The notes under the pieces: model-generated | Told to the model about the DNA's origin: nothing | The model's database searches: none | What the model saw: only the letters and a program-made list of their open reading frames with translations | DNA from: Alishewanella agri BL06 | Lineage (GTDB): Bacteria > Pseudomonadota > Gammaproteobacteria > Enterobacterales > Alteromonadaceae | DNA length: 64,000 bases | Assembly: GCF_000272005.1 (NCBI RefSeq) | Contig: NZ_AKKU01000025.1 | Span: 1-64,000 of the forward strand | Direction: 5' to 3' | Translations under genes and position numbers: made by a program | Shown here: positions 47,410-56,981 of the stretch, one piece after another | Position numbering within the stretch: the first letter of the stretch is position 1 | Layout: each line of letters opens with the position of its first letter

Positions 47410-48278
47410 GCCCACATCACTGCGATGGCGGCCAGGACTATCAGAGCGAGGCCGCCGTGATCGGTTCTTTGCAGCTTTTCTTTAAAGAAAAAGGCGGAGA
47501 TCAGCAGCATAAACAACACTTCGACCTGGCCCAGTGTTTTGACCAACGCGACTGATTCCAGGCTCATGGCGGTAAACCAGCCAATTGAGCCGATGCAGCT
47601 GCTGATACTGATTAACAGGGTCAGCCGCGGACGTCGCCACAGAGCCAGCAAGGTGCTGCGCTCCCGCCACAGCAGGTAGCTGAGTAAGATCAAGGTTTGC
47701 AGTAAAATCACGACCAACAGCACCCAGGCCGCACCGTGCGGGAAAGGTAGCCCGAGCGCCAGACTGGCCTGCCGTACCCAGAGCGAGGTTAGCGCAAAGC
47801 TCAAGCCACTGCTGATGCCAAGTAATAAGACCGGCCACGATAGCTTGCGCCAGCTGGCGCCGCTAAGCAAGAATACAGCTACCGCCCCCAGTAGTACCCC
47901 GACCCAACCCAGCAAACTTAACGATTCACTAAAAAAGGCGACTCCCAGTATCGCAGCCAGTATGGCTTCACTTTTCGCCAAGCCGGCGCCAATGGCGTAG
48001 TTGCGCAACTTAAACAGTTTGACCATTAAGGCGGTGGCAATAATTTGCGCAACAGCAGCACCGACAATAAAAAGCACAAAGCGATGGTTGAGGGTAGGCA
48101 AGGCCACGGGTTGCCATTGATAAAGGCCGGCCAGATACATTGCCGCCAGCGGCGAAGCCAAGAGAAAACGTGCCAGCGTCACGCCAGCCACGCTGACCTC
48201 TTTACTCAGCTGTTTCTGAAACGCATTGCGCCAGGCCTGCATAAAGGCCGCCAGCAAGGTAAAGGGGATCCACAGCAC
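47406..48278 (-). CDS. DMT-superfamily (EamA) transporter
   Basis: 290 residues with ten hydrophobic helices in two EamA repeats. The LALIVLAAIAVMWA end and KLFKLRNYAIGAGLAKSEAILAAILGV in the first repeat are typical. Substrate unknown; metabolite export is the usual role. It overlaps the convergent cytochrome gene by four bases. Confidence 0.88.
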   Translation of the reverse strand: MLWIPFTLLAAFMQAWRNAFQKQLSKEVSVAGVTLARFLLASPLAAMYLAGLYQWQPVALPTLNHRFVLFIVGAAVAQIIATALMVKLFKLRNYAIGAGLAKSEAILAAILGVAFFSESLSLLGWVGVLLGAVAVFLLSGASWRKLSWPVLLLGISSGLSFALTSLWVRQASLALGLPFPHGAAWVLLVVILLQTLILLSYLLWRERSTLLALWRRPRLTLLISISSCIGSIGWFTAMSLESVALVKTLGQVEVLFMLLISAFFFKEKLQRTDHGGLALIVLAAIAVMWA

Positions 48279-48344
48279 CGTAAATACTCTTAAGCCGTCA
48301 GGATGGCTATGCTAGCAGGTGTCGGTAGCGCATAGAAGTCGAAA

Positions 48345-48384
48345 GTCTGGAAATCCCCAATTTTAGCCTTGGGGATATCCAGAG
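48345..48384. repeat. Long imperfect hairpin
   Basis: TCTGGAAATCCCCAA pairs with TTGGGGATATCCAGA across an 8-nt loop, with one A-A mismatch. It lies about 15 bp past the phosphoesterase stop and may terminate or protect that transcript. Confidence 0.65.
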
Positions 48385-48396
48385 TCTGCGTCGGGC

Positions 48397-49254
48397 TCAG
48401 AGCTGAAAGCGATATTGAAACTCAGGTTTAGGTTGCAGTGTACCATTTTGGTAAGTCTCGACCACGACAGTGCCATCGGCCTGGACATGAAACACCCGGA
48501 ACATCGCAGTATGCTGGCTTTCATCCGGGATCTTAGTGCGCTCAAGCGCGGGGATATGTAAATAATGCACGCCATTAATTGCCAACGAATGCTTAACCCT
48601 TGGCATATCCATATGTAAATCGCCTGAAATCACGGCCCGCAGATTAGGTTGACTGATGACTTCGCTGACAAAGCCGGCATGGCTGATCCCTTTGTCGGCG
48701 TTTTCCTGATACACCCCCTGCTGAGCGCCATGCACCACCAGCAATACTGGCTTGGGCGAGAGTCGGGTGATTTCCTGTTTTAACCAGGCAATACCGTCGT
48801 CGTTAAAATCGCGGCCAAAATCAGGTGATGCCAACACCAGCGCAAATTGTTCAAATTCGAGGCTGTAGCGCGGGCTGTTGATCGTCGCTTTGCCGCTATT
48901 CCACAGCTTGGCGAAATGCAAAAACCGTTCAACAGTACTGCCATGCTCTTCATTCCCCATAATCGGATAAAACGGCAGTTGGAGTTGCTGTAATACCGGC
49001 GTGGCTTGTTCGTACTGTAACAGCGTGCCTTTATGGGCAATGTCACCAACGCCCAGCACAAACTTGAGGTTTAGGCGGGGTGTTAACTGATTAATATCGG
49101 CTACAGCCTGTGCCATATGTGGGAATTCGGCTTTGGGTTTTGGCTCTGCATCGCCCAGCACCGCGAAACTGACAGCGGTGCTGGCGAAGCTGAACAGAGG
49201 CAATGCCAGTAGCAGCGCAGCGAGAGGTAATAACAGATAACGGCACAGACGCAT
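48397..49254 (-). CDS. Secreted metallophosphoesterase
   Basis: 285 residues with a signal peptide (to about FASTA, residue 27). The calcineurin-like metal motifs are VLGVGDIAHKG (GDxxH), MGNEEHG (GN-x-E-H), VVHGAQQG and SGDLHMDMP (GDxH). A periplasmic or extracellular phosphatase or phosphodiesterase. Together with the phosphatase at 54316 it adds to phosphate-scavenging capacity in this stretch. Confidence 0.85.
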   Translation of the reverse strand: MRLCRYLLLPLAALLLALPLFSFASTAVSFAVLGDAEPKPKAEFPHMAQAVADINQLTPRLNLKFVLGVGDIAHKGTLLQYEQATPVLQQLQLPFYPIMGNEEHGSTVERFLHFAKLWNSGKATINSPRYSLEFEQFALVLASPDFGRDFNDDGIAWLKQEITRLSPKPVLLVVHGAQQGVYQENADKGISHAGFVSEVISQPNLRAVISGDLHMDMPRVKHSLAINGVHYLHIPALERTKIPDESQHTAMFRVFHVQADGTVVVETYQNGTLQPKPEFQYRFQL

Positions 49255-49289
49255 AAGGTTTCCTTGTTTAGTTGAGTAATAGGTTCAGA

Positions 49290-50312
49290 TCAGCTCACGG
49301 GTAGCCGCAGGCTGCTGGGTACGTTCCCGGTCCAGCGTTTAAAAGCGCGGCGAAAGTTATGCTCGTCCGAATAGCCGAGCTGACTGGCCAGTTGCTTGTT
49401 GGATAATTTGCCCTGGCACAGCAACAACGTGGCTAAATCACAGCGTAAATCGTCCGCTAAGGCAGCATAACTGCTGCCCTGCTGTTGCAGCAGTCGTTTT
49501 ACACTACTGCTGCTGCAGCCTAACAAGCTGGCTGCTTGTTCCAGACTGAGTGTGGCAGGCATAGTGCGGTAAAGTTGTCGCTGCAGGATTTCAAACAGGC
49601 CGCGTTGTCGTGGTAAGCGACGGTTAAGTTGATAGCAGGCCCGGCGATAGGCCCGAAATTCACCGGCATGGTGCTCTGGCCAGGGCTGAAACCAAAGCTC
49701 ATGAGGGATATAAAGCGCGTCCACGGGCTGTCCGAAACTGACCGGGCATGGCCAGTAACTGCTGATCTGTGCCGGGTGGCTGGGGGCAGCTTGCTTGAGT
49801 TGCACCCTGAGGTTATTTCCGCGCCCGGTGTGATGTTGAATTAGTTGCACCAGCAGCGCCATCGCCAGATTCAGGATAAAGCCCTGTTGTGGCCCAAGCT
49901 GTAATGCTGGCTTTAGCAACAGTACACGGTATTGCTCCGTGTGCTGTACCAGAGTAAAAACGCCGGGCAGCATCTGATGGCGGAAGTACCAGAGCTGGCG
50001 CAAACAGCCGGCTAAATGGGGGGCTTTGGGCAAACTTTGGCTGAGCGCCAGCGCCGGATTATGCAGTAGCGCGTCAGCCAGAATAAAGGGTAACTCCGGG
50101 CTGGCGAGCTGCTGGCAACGCCCGAGTAAAGTTAACCAGTCCCGATGGTGGCAGCGGCTGTCAGGCCGTGATAAATCCTGTTCGAAAATTTGCGTGCCGT
50201 GTAACAGCTTATGCAGGCAAGCGCCACGCCGCTGGGCAAGGTGCAATAACGCCGTGACACTGTGCTGCAATAACAGATTTTTTTCGTTGTGATCAAAGAT
50301 AGCGACTGTCAT
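49290..50312 (-). CDS. AraC-family regulator with arabinose-binding-like N-terminal domain
   Basis: 340 residues. The N-terminal Arabinose_bd-type (PF12625) region carries DLSRPDSRCHHRDWLTLLGRCQQ, and the C-terminal AraC helix-turn-helix near residues 240-338 carries SNKQLASQLGYSDEHNFRRAFKRWTG. It overlaps the preceding GGDEF gene by four bases, so the two are translated together. Confidence 0.88.
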   Translation of the reverse strand: MTVAIFDHNEKNLLLQHSVTALLHLAQRRGACLHKLLHGTQIFEQDLSRPDSRCHHRDWLTLLGRCQQLASPELPFILADALLHNPALALSQSLPKAPHLAGCLRQLWYFRHQMLPGVFTLVQHTEQYRVLLLKPALQLGPQQGFILNLAMALLVQLIQHHTGRGNNLRVQLKQAAPSHPAQISSYWPCPVSFGQPVDALYIPHELWFQPWPEHHAGEFRAYRRACYQLNRRLPRQRGLFEILQRQLYRTMPATLSLEQAASLLGCSSSSVKRLLQQQGSSYAALADDLRCDLATLLLCQGKLSNKQLASQLGYSDEHNFRRAFKRWTGNVPSSLRLPVS

Positions 50313-51289
50313 AGGTTACCGTGGCCTGGTTGATAAACAGGGCGTGCCCCGCGCAACTTACTGGCCCGCAGTGCCAATTCTGCTTGCTTTAAAACTGCAG
50401 TTGCCTGCGTCTGGGTTGCCTGAATACAGGCTACTGAGCAATGCAACGTTTGTCCGGCTGCGGTTAACCGCTGCAGTTGTTGCTGCAGATGCAGTGCAAT
50501 AATCTCGGCGGCAGCCTGCTCGGTATGCACCAGCACCGCGACAAAGCGGTCGCCAGCGTAGCGGCAAATGACATCGGATTCCCGCATTTGACTGCTAAGC
50601 AGCTCCGCCAGACTAATCAAATAATTATCGCCGGCAGCAGTGCCATGTTGGCGGTTAAATGCCGCAAATTGATCAATATCCAGCATCAAAATACTCAGTG
50701 GTAACCGCTGCTGTTGATGTAGCGCCAATTCGCGGTTTAACACCGCATACAGGTAGTCCAGACCGTAGAGTTGGGTTAGCGGATCAAGTAAGCGATGGTC
50801 ACGTAAAAAGCGCTCGCGCCCGCGTAACTGACGGTTAATTTGCCGCTGCTCCTGATGCCAGCCCATCAGACCATAGGTTAGTGCCAGCATGCCTAAAGGC
50901 GCGGGTACAGACTCCAGCCAGCTCATGGTACGCACATGCGCCGGGTAACGCAGGAACTCGTCCAGTAAGTCGAGTGCAAAAGAGCAGCTCAACAATAAAC
51001 TGCCATAGTACAGCCAGTCGGTAACCCGACCGGCCGGGCGATTCAGCAGATTCAGCGTCAGCCAGCTTAATGCCACTGCCAACACTATGCCTTCTCCGAG
51101 GATGTCCAGCCAATCAATTGCGGCCCAGCTTTTCACATCGCCCAGTTGTAACGCCAGCAGCAGGGCTGCCAGAAGCAAAACCGCAGCCAGCGTCAGCTTA
51201 TCCAAATGTTGTTGCCACATCATGTGCCTGTCGCGTGACGTCGTCATGGGTTTAGTGTGTGGCAGTGTTGTGACAGAAATATGAAGCAA
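50309..51289 (-). CDS. Membrane GGDEF-domain protein with degenerate active site
   Basis: About 326 residues (312 if begun at the ATG at 51247). Five or so transmembrane helices lie in the N-terminal 150 residues, then a GGDEF domain near 165-315. The signature reads RYAGDRF instead of RYGGDEF, while the allosteric RxxD I-site (RESD) five residues upstream is intact. It is likely a c-di-GMP-binding effector or a weak cyclase. Coupled to the AraC gene. Confidence 0.85.
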   Translation of the reverse strand: MLHISVTTLPHTKPMTTSRDRHMMWQQHLDKLTLAAVLLLAALLLALQLGDVKSWAAIDWLDILGEGIVLAVALSWLTLNLLNRPAGRVTDWLYYGSLLLSCSFALDLLDEFLRYPAHVRTMSWLESVPAPLGMLALTYGLMGWHQEQRQINRQLRGRERFLRDHRLLDPLTQLYGLDYLYAVLNRELALHQQQRLPLSILMLDIDQFAAFNRQHGTAAGDNYLISLAELLSSQMRESDVICRYAGDRFVAVLVHTEQAAAEIIALHLQQQLQRLTAAGQTLHCSVACIQATQTQATAVLKQAELALRASKLRGARPVYQPGHGNL

Positions 51290-51427
51290 AAATATTTCTG
51301 ACCGTATCGACTGAGCCAGGCGGACCCGGGTCTTATTAGCTCAGCCAAGCCCGAGCTTGTCGTTATTTTGTCATCTGCGGTCAGCACACTCTTGGCTTGA
51401 ATTTATAGCCTCGGGAATAACTCTAAG

Positions 51428-54250
51428 ATGAAAGCTTTACTTCGACCTGGATTTAAACGCAACAGCCTGGCTTTAGCGCTCGCGGCAGCCGGCTTTTTCA
51501 GCACTGCTGCTCTGGCGCAGGGTGTCGATGTGCCATTAACGGTTTCAGTAGTACAAATTGACGGGCCGGCCATCCGCGGCCAGCTGAGTGATGACCGTAA
51601 TGTGCTACTGCAAGGCGCGCTGATAAGGTTAATCGGCACTAACCGTGAAACCACCACCGACAGTCAGGGGCGGTTTCGGTTTGAAAATCTGCCGGCCGGC
51701 ACTTATCAGTTGGAAGTGCGCTACCTGGGTTACGCTGCCAAACAGGTTGATGCCTTAGTCACCGCGGAGCAGGGTGCGGCCCTGACGCTGCGGTTTGCCA
51801 ATAATCAGGTTGAAGTACTGAATATTGTCGGCAGTCGCGATGCGCAATCGCGGGCGCTGAATATTCAACGGGCGTCAGATAATGTGAAGTCGGTAGTCTC
51901 CGCCGATTACCTGGGGCGTTTTCCGGATGATAACGTTGCAGAAGCCATGCAACGTTTAGTCGGCGCCTCGATTCAGCGCGATCAGGGTGAAGGCAAATAC
52001 GTCAACGTACGCGGTGCGCCGCTGGAGTTTGCGAATGTCTCGATCGACGGTGTGCAGGTCCCGTCACCTGACGGCACGACCCGGGCGGTGGATCTGGATA
52101 CCATTCCCTCTGACATTATCTCGTTGTTAGAGCTGACTAAAGCCATTACTCCGGATATGGATGCCGATGCGATTGCCGGTAATATCAATATCGTGACGCA
52201 GGGGGCGCTGGACAGCAAAGGCCGTATTTTACGCGGTAAAGTGTCGGGCGGTAAAAATGAGAAAGGCAATGGCGACGCGTATAAACTTAGCCTGACGTAT
52301 GGCGACAAGTTTAACGGCTCAGAGCGGGCCGGCTTTTTATTCTCGGCACAGCATAGCGAGACCAACCGCGTCACCGATAACGTAGAGCATGTCTGGACGC
52401 AGCTGGATAACGGCGAATATGCACCTGAAATCACCGAGTTTAAAGATTATGACTTAAAGCGTATCCGCTCTGGTATTAGCGGCCGCTTTGATTTCCGCGT
52501 TGATGACAATAAGCACTTTTATCTGAGCCATAACTATTCGCGGTTTGAAGATAACGAGTATCGCGATACCTTGCTGATAGAGTGGGAGCGTCACACGCCG
52601 GACTCAAACCAGGTGAGTGGTATTGCCGGGCGAGCCACCTTTGAAAAGGAACTGCGCCACCGTACCTTTGTTAACACGATTAACACCACTGTTGCCGGTG
52701 GCCGTGTCGATATGGACCGCTTTAGCACCGATTTTCAGGCCTCTTATTCGTCAGCTGAGCAGGCTTATCCCAATCGGGATTACCTGTTGTACCGCGAACG
52801 CACCCGGCCACGTCTGGCCTATGATTTCAGCAACCCGGATCTGCCGGAATTTCAGATCTTAAGTGCGGACGGTCAGGTGGTGCGTACCGATTTTAACTTT
52901 GCCCCAGCTGATATGAACTGGCGCCGTTATGAGCGTCGTACCGGGGGTGCCGAGGAAACCGAACAGGCTTATGTACTTAACTTCACCGTGCCGGGGGAAT
53001 GGCGCAGCGCGTTCTCTGAACTGAAATTTGGTGCCAAAGCCCGCTTTAAAGAAAAAGAAAATGATGAGAACCGTCTGCGTAATTCGGTTGGTACCAATGC
53101 CCCGGGTTATGCCGAGGTGATTATCGATCAGCAATCCCGGCCTTTTGATGGCTTTTATAACAACGGCCCGAAATTGCGCCGTGACTTTGTCGCGGTTTAC
53201 CGCGATATTTTTGAGAATGCCGATTTTCTCGATCGTGGTGCGCCGTCCATTACCGGTGACTACCGTGCCAAGGAAGACATCCTGGCGGTTTACGCGCAAA
53301 ATAAACTGGATTGGGACAACACTACCGTGTTGTTTGGTGCGCGGTTAGAGCAAACCAAAAACAGTGGCCAGGCGTTTGAGTATGATTTGGATACCGATAC
53401 TGCGACTTTGCAGGATGCCAGCAAGACCTACACCAAGCTGTTCCCCAGTGCGCATTTACGCCATGAACTGGACAATGGCCTGATCATAAAAGCCGCCTAC
53501 AGCACCGGTATTCGCCGGCCGAACTTTGTCGACCTGGTGCCGTATTTTATTATTGAAGATCGCGAATCAGGCAGTGGTTCGGTCGATATCGGGAATATCG
53601 ATTTAAAACCGACCTACGCCCACAACCTGGATTTGACCGGCGAATACTACATTGCGCCGGTGGGTTTGTTGTCGGCGGGCGTGTTCTATAAAAAGCTGTC
53701 CGATCCGATTTTTAAAGCCCGCAGCGAGCTGGTGGGGGGCGAATTTGATGGCTTTAATATGGTGCGGCCAGAAAACGGTGACAGTGGTTATCTGTACGGT
53801 ATTGAGCTGAACTGGCAGCAAACACTGGACTTCCTGCCAGGCGCGCTGAGTGGCTTAGGTTTTATTGCCAACTATACCCATACTAAGTCTGAAGCCGATT
53901 TACCCTTTGGTATCGGCAAAACCGAGTTAAATGGCACCAGCCGCCATACGGTGAACCTGGCCTTGCAGTATGACATCGAAAAATTCAGCAGCCAGTTAGC
54001 CTATAACTATCGCTCAGAGTATATCGATGCTTTCGATACGGCGAATCCGGGGTTAAACCTGTATTGGGATGGTCGCGGCACTCTCGACTTTACAGCCAGT
54101 TATCAGCTAACCAAACAGCTGTCAGTTTTTGTTGAGGCCACTAACCTGACCGATAGCAAAGCCATTCGCTATCAGGGCGAGCGCGGCCGGGTTTACGAGC
54201 ATGAGCAGTTTGGCCGGGCCTGGCAACTGGGTTTAAGCGGTAAATTCTAA
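51428..54250 (+). CDS. TonB-dependent receptor with carboxypeptidase-regulatory-like domain
   Basis: 940 residues. A signal peptide runs to about residue 31. A CarboxypepD_reg-like beta domain (LQGALIRLIGTNRETTTDSQGRF, AGTYQLEVRYLGY) covers 55-120, the plug 140-260 (FPDDNVAEAMQRLVGASIQRD), and the barrel ends QLGLSGKF. This architecture is common among receptors for plant- or polymer-derived nutrients. A terminator separates it from a histidine-type phosphatase that is probably functionally linked. Confidence 0.9.
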   Translation: MKALLRPGFKRNSLALALAAAGFFSTAALAQGVDVPLTVSVVQIDGPAIRGQLSDDRNVLLQGALIRLIGTNRETTTDSQGRFRFENLPAGTYQLEVRYLGYAAKQVDALVTAEQGAALTLRFANNQVEVLNIVGSRDAQSRALNIQRASDNVKSVVSADYLGRFPDDNVAEAMQRLVGASIQRDQGEGKYVNVRGAPLEFANVSIDGVQVPSPDGTTRAVDLDTIPSDIISLLELTKAITPDMDADAIAGNINIVTQGALDSKGRILRGKVSGGKNEKGNGDAYKLSLTYGDKFNGSERAGFLFSAQHSETNRVTDNVEHVWTQLDNGEYAPEITEFKDYDLKRIRSGISGRFDFRVDDNKHFYLSHNYSRFEDNEYRDTLLIEWERHTPDSNQVSGIAGRATFEKELRHRTFVNTINTTVAGGRVDMDRFSTDFQASYSSAEQAYPNRDYLLYRERTRPRLAYDFSNPDLPEFQILSADGQVVRTDFNFAPADMNWRRYERRTGGAEETEQAYVLNFTVPGEWRSAFSELKFGAKARFKEKENDENRLRNSVGTNAPGYAEVIIDQQSRPFDGFYNNGPKLRRDFVAVYRDIFENADFLDRGAPSITGDYRAKEDILAVYAQNKLDWDNTTVLFGARLEQTKNSGQAFEYDLDTDTATLQDASKTYTKLFPSAHLRHELDNGLIIKAAYSTGIRRPNFVDLVPYFIIEDRESGSGSVDIGNIDLKPTYAHNLDLTGEYYIAPVGLLSAGVFYKKLSDPIFKARSELVGGEFDGFNMVRPENGDSGYLYGIELNWQQTLDFLPGALSGLGFIANYTHTKSEADLPFGIGKTELNGTSRHTVNLALQYDIEKFSSQLAYNYRSEYIDAFDTANPGLNLYWDGRGTLDFTASYQLTKQLSVFVEATNLTDSKAIRYQGERGRVYEHEQFGRAWQLGLSGKF

Positions 54251-54265
54251 GCTTAACCGCAGCAG

Positions 54266-54294
54266 AGGCCGGAACCGGGTTCCGGCCTTTTTTA
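54266..54294 (+). terminator. Terminator after TonB receptor
   Basis: GGCCGGAAC/GTTCCGGCC stem with a CGG loop followed by T6, 17 bp after the stop codon. Confidence 0.88.
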
Positions 54295-54315
54295 TCGCTA
54301 AAGGAATCTTATCTT

Positions 54316-55689
54316 ATGCAAAAATTTCTACTCAGTTCCGGAATGCTGCTGATGCTGTCGGCCTGTCAACCCGCACCACAAGTTGCGGCTAACGTGAGTG
54401 CAGCGGCCACCACGGCCAGCAACGGGGCGTTATTAACCAGTAAAACGCCGTACCAACCCCAGCAAGACTGGCGCAGTTACAGTGCCGTACCCGTGGGGTT
54501 CAGCGCCGTAGGGCTACAACATGTGGCGCGGCATGGCTCGCGTTTTTTATCCAGTCAGGGCGATGACATCCTGATGTTAGAATTGCTAAAGCAGGCTGCA
54601 GATGCTGGTGCCTTAACCCCGTTAGGGCAGCAATTGGCTGCGCTGGTTAACCGGCTGCATCAGGCGCATCAGCCCAATAATTATGGTGAAATTTCTGCGT
54701 TGGGCGTGCAAGAGCACCGGCAGATGGCGCAGCGCTTACTGGCAAGGTCGCCACAGTTGTTCGAGCAGGCAGTGGCACAGCAGCTGCGGATCGCGGTGTT
54801 GCATTCAGGGCGGGAGCGTGCCGATCAAAGTGGCGACGCCTTTGTTGCCGGGCTAACAGAGGTTATGCCAGCGCTTAAACCCCTGTTTGATACTCCGCAA
54901 GCCGACGAGCGTACCTTATATTTTTATAAAGCAGAGGGGAGTGAAGCCTTCGCCCGCTATCGTGACGAAGACCCACGGTTACTGAGTGCCATGCAGCAAC
55001 TCGCTGCCGACCCAAGCCGGCAGCAAGCGGCGCTGTCGATGTTGGCGCGGTTTTTTCAACCAGAGTTTCTTAACCGCCTGCAGCAGGGCGAAATTGAACT
55101 AACGCTGCCGGATGACGACGATGCGATTCGCAATCCGCTGGATGCGGCTAATGTGCTGTTTAGCCTGTACAGCATTGCCAGTAACCTGACGCTGGAAGGT
55201 CCGTTTGATTTCAGTGAGCTGTTGCTGGAGGAGCATTTGCAACCGCTGGCTGAACTGGATGATGCGGATTCCTTTTATGGTCGCGGTCCGGCGTTTGCAG
55301 GTGATGATATTACCTATCGTCTGGCCGGGCGTTTAGTTGCTGATATGCTGGATAAAGCCGAGCAGCCAAACGGTTACGTGGCCAGTTTTCGCTTTACTCA
55401 TGCCCAGGTGCTGATGCCACTGGCAGCCTTGTTAGGCATCGCTGGTGCCAGTGAGCCGTTGCCGCAAAGCGTGTTATATAGCTATAAAAACAGCCCCTGG
55501 CGCAGTGCTAAGGTTTCGCCGATGGCAGCTAATGTGCAGTGGGAAGTGTATCGTAATGCCGATAACCTGACGCTGATCCGGATGCTGCATCACGAACAGG
55601 AAACCGCTTTTGGCGGCACTTGCCAACCCTATACCGGCAGCCACTTTTTCTATACCAGCAGCGAGCTACGTCGCTGCCTGCTCCCCTAA
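54316..55689 (+). CDS. Histidine-type phosphatase (MINPP/phytase-like), lipoprotein
   Basis: 457 residues. A lipoprotein signal has lipobox LSAC (Cys 17), and the catalytic ARHGSR lies near residue 72. The C-terminal acid motif, HD in AppA-type and HAE in MINPP-type enzymes, reads FTHAQVL near residue 366. It is a likely phytase or inositol-polyphosphate phosphatase on the cell surface, next to a TonB receptor. The Gln in place of Glu may alter the proton donor. A 60-bp palindrome follows its stop immediately. Confidence 0.82.
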   Translation: MQKFLLSSGMLLMLSACQPAPQVAANVSAAATTASNGALLTSKTPYQPQQDWRSYSAVPVGFSAVGLQHVARHGSRFLSSQGDDILMLELLKQAADAGALTPLGQQLAALVNRLHQAHQPNNYGEISALGVQEHRQMAQRLLARSPQLFEQAVAQQLRIAVLHSGRERADQSGDAFVAGLTEVMPALKPLFDTPQADERTLYFYKAEGSEAFARYRDEDPRLLSAMQQLAADPSRQQAALSMLARFFQPEFLNRLQQGEIELTLPDDDDAIRNPLDAANVLFSLYSIASNLTLEGPFDFSELLLEEHLQPLAELDDADSFYGRGPAFAGDDITYRLAGRLVADMLDKAEQPNGYVASFRFTHAQVLMPLAALLGIAGASEPLPQSVLYSYKNSPWRSAKVSPMAANVQWEVYRNADNLTLIRMLHHEQETAFGGTCQPYTGSHFFYTSSELRRCLLP

Positions 55690-55690
55690 C

Positions 55691-55750
55691 TTATCCACAG
55701 CACTCCGGTACCGGTCTGACCTCTGACCGGTACCGGAGACGTGTGGATAA
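55691..55750. repeat. 60-bp palindrome with inverted DnaA boxes, copy 1
   Basis: Outer arms TTATCCACA and TGTGGATAA are perfect consensus DnaA boxes in inverted orientation. Inside, after a 3-nt internal loop, a 14-bp perfect stem CTCCGGTACCGGTC pairs with its complement around an 8-nt loop. It begins 2 bp after the phosphatase gene and lies between convergent genes. It is identical to 60696-60755. Confidence 0.95.
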
Positions 55751-55768
55751 CTGGTACCGGGTGTGTGA

Positions 55769-56272
55769 TTAATTGTGCGTCATTGCTGCCGGATAAGCGC
55801 CACGTTCCGGCATCACGCCCTTACCCATTCTGATCTGCAGCACTACCTCGACCTCATTACGCTTATCCAGGCCGATACCGGCTTCATATTGTGGTCGATG
55901 AACAGTACGGGTGCGACAGCCCAGCAATGAACAGTCGCGCACCGTATCCTGCTGATAGCTAACGCCAAGCTGGCTGCTGTTATCGCGTTGCCGCTCCCGC
56001 AGCGTTTCCTGCTCAACCACGAGGTACCAGTCGAACCCCTGCTCTGCAGTAAGTTCGGCAGCGCGCTGCATCGCATAAGCTTTGGCCCGCTCGCGATCTT
56101 CACCACGGCTTTTAAAGCTGACCCGGTAAAAATTATCCGCTATGCGCTGTTCGGCATAGCCGAAACCGCCGTTTAGTGCAGGCCGGTAATCCGGTTTGCT
56201 GCTACAGGCGGCGAGCAATAACACCGCCAGTAACAGCCAAGGTTTCGCTAAAAAGGACACCTTACTCATCAT
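55769..56272 (-). CDS. Lipoprotein of unknown function (CC0125/CC1285-like)
   Basis: About 167 residues with lipobox LAAC (Cys near 22). The mature part has RIADNFYRVSFKSRGEDRERAKAYAMQRAAELTAEQGFDWYLV, a pattern of small envelope lipoproteins whose function is not known. Its start overlaps the anti-sigma gene by 11 bp, so it is the third gene of the sigma operon. Confidence 0.78.
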   Translation of the reverse strand: MMSKVSFLAKPWLLLAVLLLAACSSKPDYRPALNGGFGYAEQRIADNFYRVSFKSRGEDRERAKAYAMQRAAELTAEQGFDWYLVVEQETLRERQRDNSSQLGVSYQQDTVRDCSLLGCRTRTVHRPQYEAGIGLDKRNEVEVVLQIRMGKGVMPERGAYPAAMTHN

Positions 56273-56981
56273 TACCTCCGAGCGGTGATTTTAAATATCG
56301 CTGTTCAGCCGTTGCATCTAATGCCTGCCCTGCCATTAATTGGTCCAGCATCGGATCCAGCAGCATGGCGGCGCTGGCGGTGTGATAGCCGCCGGCCTGA
56401 CGGTGCTGTGCCACCGTGATACTGGCCTGTTGCTGCCAGCCGTTTGTGGTACGACAGGCGATGGTTTCGGTAAGCTGCGTTGCACTCTGCAGGCTGACGT
56501 AGCGGCAAAACTCTCCGCTGTGATTAATAAAACTCAGTTGTGGTGTTAACTGCTGATCCTGCACCTGCACCTGACGGCCACTTGGCGTGCTATCGAGGGC
56601 AACCGCCAGTTGTGCGGCGAAGCTATTGCTACTGTCGGGGAGCCATTGCGCTACGCCATAGCCGGCAAGCAGTGCCACACAAGCGACGGCAGCGGCATGG
56701 CGTTGAAGCTGCTGACTGGCACGGCGCCACCACGGAAAGGGGATCACTTCTGCCGTTTCAGGCGTTGTTGCGCCGTGCAGCAGTGCGGTGATCGCCTCAG
56801 GAATAGGCGTTTGCTCAATTTGTCTGGCATGTTGCTGCACCAGCACATCCACCATGGCCAGGCTGGCGAGGCGATCCACTAAGCTTTCATCTTCCAGCAA
56901 CTGCTGACGCACCAGGGCCATCTCAGCTTCGGATAGGCTGGCATCCAGAAAGCCAGATAACAGTTCATCGGTTAATTGCAT
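56262..56981 (-). CDS. Anti-sigma factor, single transmembrane segment
   Basis: 239 residues: a helical cytoplasmic N-terminal region (residues 1-85, LLSGFLDASLSEAEMALVRQQLLED), one membrane helix near residues 95-112 (AAAVACVALLAGYGVAQW) and a periplasmic C-terminal domain with two cysteines. No HxxxCxxC zinc motif. It overlaps the ECF sigma gene by 10 bp and the lipoprotein gene by 11 bp. It presumably holds the sigma factor at the membrane until an envelope signal arrives. Confidence 0.85.
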   Translation of the reverse strand: MQLTDELLSGFLDASLSEAEMALVRQQLLEDESLVDRLASLAMVDVLVQQHARQIEQTPIPEAITALLHGATTPETAEVIPFPWWRRASQQLQRHAAAVACVALLAGYGVAQWLPDSSNSFAAQLAVALDSTPSGRQVQVQDQQLTPQLSFINHSGEFCRYVSLQSATQLTETIACRTTNGWQQQASITVAQHRQAGGYHTASAAMLLDPMLDQLMAGQALDATAEQRYLKSPLGGNDE

